64,000 nt of DNA from Fontibacter flavus. GTDB lineage: Bacteria; Bacteroidota; Bacteroidia; Cytophagales; Cyclobacteriaceae. Location of the stretch: assembly GCF_042432905.1 (NCBI RefSeq), contig NZ_JBHLWI010000036.1, positions 57,149 to 121,148 of the forward strand. The letters run 5' to 3'. The translations under genes and the position numbers were made by a program. The notes beneath the pieces are model-generated. The model ran no database searches. It was not told where the DNA came from and saw only the letters and a program-made list of their open reading frames with translations. Below, piece after piece: positions 63,012-64,000 of the stretch (position 1 is the first letter of the stretch; every line of letters begins with the position of its first letter).

Positions 63012-63848
63012 ATGAAAAACTTATTTAAAATTTTGACACTGTCGCTAATGGTACTGATATCAGGCCAGCTTTATGCGCAGGAGATTGCGCTTCAACTGTA
63101 TTCTTTAAGGAATGAAATGAAAGAGGATGTAAAAGGTTCCCATCAATTGGTTGCCGATTGGGGGATCAAATACATAGAAGGTGGAGGGACATATGGAATG
63201 GAATTGGAAGCCTATAAAAATCTTATTTCAGGATTAGGTTTGTCCATGATTGCAGTCGGTGCAGATTACAATCAACTCAAAGACAATCCCCAAGAAATCA
63301 TAGACAATGCCAAAGCATTTGGTGCTAAGTATGCCACCTGTTTTTGGATTCCACATCCATCAGGTCAATTTAGTGACGAAGAAATGCAGGAAGCCATTGA
63401 AGTGTTTAACCGGGCTGGTAAAATCCTGAAAGATGCGGGAATTACCCTTACCTATCATCCGCATGGATATGAGTTTAAGCCATATGGAAAAGGAACTTTG
63501 TTTGATAAGATGTTGGTTGAAGCCAACCAATTTGAATTTAATATGGACGTGTATTGGGTAAAAATGGGTGGTGGAGACCCTTTGGCCATTATGAAAAAGT
63601 ATCCAAAGAAATTCCCACTACTTCACTTGAAAGATAGAGCACATGGAACTCCGGGCAATACAAATGGACAAGGCGACGTTGAAACTAATGTAGTTCTGGG
63701 TACTGGAGATGTGGATATCAGAGGATTGATCAAGCAAGCCAAAAAAGTAGGCACCAAATACCTCATTATCGAAGATGAATCTTCCAGATCCGTACAACAA
63801 ATCCCTCAAAGTGTCGCTTATATCAAGCAGGTTTTGGGAAAGAAATAA
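63012..63848 (+). CDS. Exported sugar phosphate isomerase/epimerase family TIM-barrel protein
   Basis: A 278-aa protein with a signal peptide ending LYAQ (residue 23). The mature part is a xylose-isomerase-like TIM barrel: IALQLYSLRNEMKEDV, YHPHGYEFKPYGKGTLFD (metal-binding His/Glu), FNMDVYWVKMGGGDP, LLHLKDR and IIEDESSRS hold the usual metal ligands. Exported members of this family act in periplasmic sugar pathways, some as hydratases or isomerases of keto-sugars. It ends the operon, followed by a terminator. Confidence 0.9.
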   Translation: MKNLFKILTLSLMVLISGQLYAQEIALQLYSLRNEMKEDVKGSHQLVADWGIKYIEGGGTYGMELEAYKNLISGLGLSMIAVGADYNQLKDNPQEIIDNAKAFGAKYATCFWIPHPSGQFSDEEMQEAIEVFNRAGKILKDAGITLTYHPHGYEFKPYGKGTLFDKMLVEANQFEFNMDVYWVKMGGGDPLAIMKKYPKKFPLLHLKDRAHGTPGNTNGQGDVETNVVLGTGDVDIRGLIKQAKKVGTKYLIIEDESSRSVQQIPQSVAYIKQVLGKK

Positions 63849-63879
63849 AATAACTCATTGTAATGAGTCACCCATTAGG

Positions 63880-63911
63880 GGGTGTCCGAAAAGTCGAGAC
63901 ACCCTTTTTTT
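63880..63911 (+). terminator. Rho-independent terminator of the Gfo/Idh-DUF1080-isomerase operon
   Basis: GGGTGTC (63880-63886) pairs perfectly with GACACCC (63898-63904) followed by a T tract. It lies 32 bases after the isomerase stop. The sequence could alternatively be part of an insertion-sequence end, given the ORF that begins at 63963. Confidence 0.75.
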
Positions 63912-63962
63912 ATTGTTGATCTTCTCTAAAATTATTATTTTAGAGTTGAACAAAATACAACA

Positions 63963-64000
63963 ATGTCTAAGGTAGTTTTTAAAAATCAGACTGGCAATTG
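63963..64000 (+). CDS. Start of an ORF resembling an IS1182-type transposase (cut by window edge)
   Basis: The first 12 codons (MSKVVFKNQTGN) resemble the N-terminus of IS1182-family transposases in Bacteroidota. A perfect inverted repeat, CTCTAAAAT / ATTTTAGAG (63924-63945), lies 18 bases upstream. Too little is in the window to confirm the family. Confidence 0.35.
   Translation, partial: MSKVVFKNQTGN

Overview
The window is chromosomal DNA of a Bacteroidota bacterium, most likely order Cytophagales and family Cyclobacteriaceae (Algoriphagus or Echinicola type). I infer this from family-level recognition, not from a search. The pointers are a cbb3 oxidase with CcoN and CcoO fused, a type IX secretion C-terminal sorting domain, many SPII lipoproteins, TAnnTTTG-type promoter elements, RNase Y, DUF1593, DUF5009, DUF4230 and 6-bladed beta-propeller proteins, and Tat-exported Gfo/Idh oxidoreductases. 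I found no rRNA, tRNA, CRISPR array or complete insertion sequence.

Layout. 1-2.1 kb: 3' part of rny, then an MtfA-like peptidase. 2.2-11.5 kb: a microaerobic respiration cluster with a universal-stress-like protein, the copper ATPase CcoI, CcoS, the fused CcoNO, CcoQ, CcoP, CcoG, FixH and a TauE/SafE-like membrane protein. Convergent hemN follows (11.6-13 kb). Palindromes built on TGACAT precede three of these units and suggest one shared redox regulator. 13.2-19.6 kb (minus strand): a two-gene ABC exporter, a beta-barrel-like protein, an LVIVD lipoprotein, an orphan HI0074/HEPN protein and an HtrA protease. 19.8-30.1 kb (plus strand): dxr-rseP, an outer-membrane-type protein with a Kelch/IPT lipoprotein, lon and hslU. 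30.2-34.8 kb: a NIPSNAP protein, a TMEM220-like protein and the lutABC lactate oxidation operon.

34.8-41.5 kb is the accessory-looking, gene-poor part. It holds a 68-bp repeat element, a DUF3784 protein, two direct copies of a ~265-bp intergenic repeat about 3 kb apart, a beta-barrel-like protein, a T9SS-exported surface protein broken by two in-frame TAA codons, a tiny Cys-rich NVEALA-like exported peptide and a 6-bladed beta-propeller lipoprotein.

41.5-55.7 kb: ftsH, a prolyl-aminopeptidase-like lipoprotein, an M20 amidohydrolase, DUF1593 and DUF5009 proteins, an M48 metalloprotease, a DUF4230 protein, a cNMP-binding patatin, a VOC protein and a Fic-domain protein whose motif lacks the catalytic histidine.

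55.8-63.9 kb is a divergent carbohydrate locus. On the minus strand are a Tat-exported Gfo/Idh oxidoreductase, an SSS symporter and a single polypeptide fusing GlcN6P deaminase (NagB) to GlcNAc6P deacetylase (NagA). On the plus strand are a second Tat-exported Gfo/Idh oxidoreductase, a DUF1080 protein and an exported TIM-barrel isomerase. Together they resemble an oxidation-based (3-keto-glycoside) glycan cleavage pathway in the periplasm, coupled to uptake and amino-sugar catabolism. The last 38 bases begin an ORF that resembles an IS1182-type transposase.
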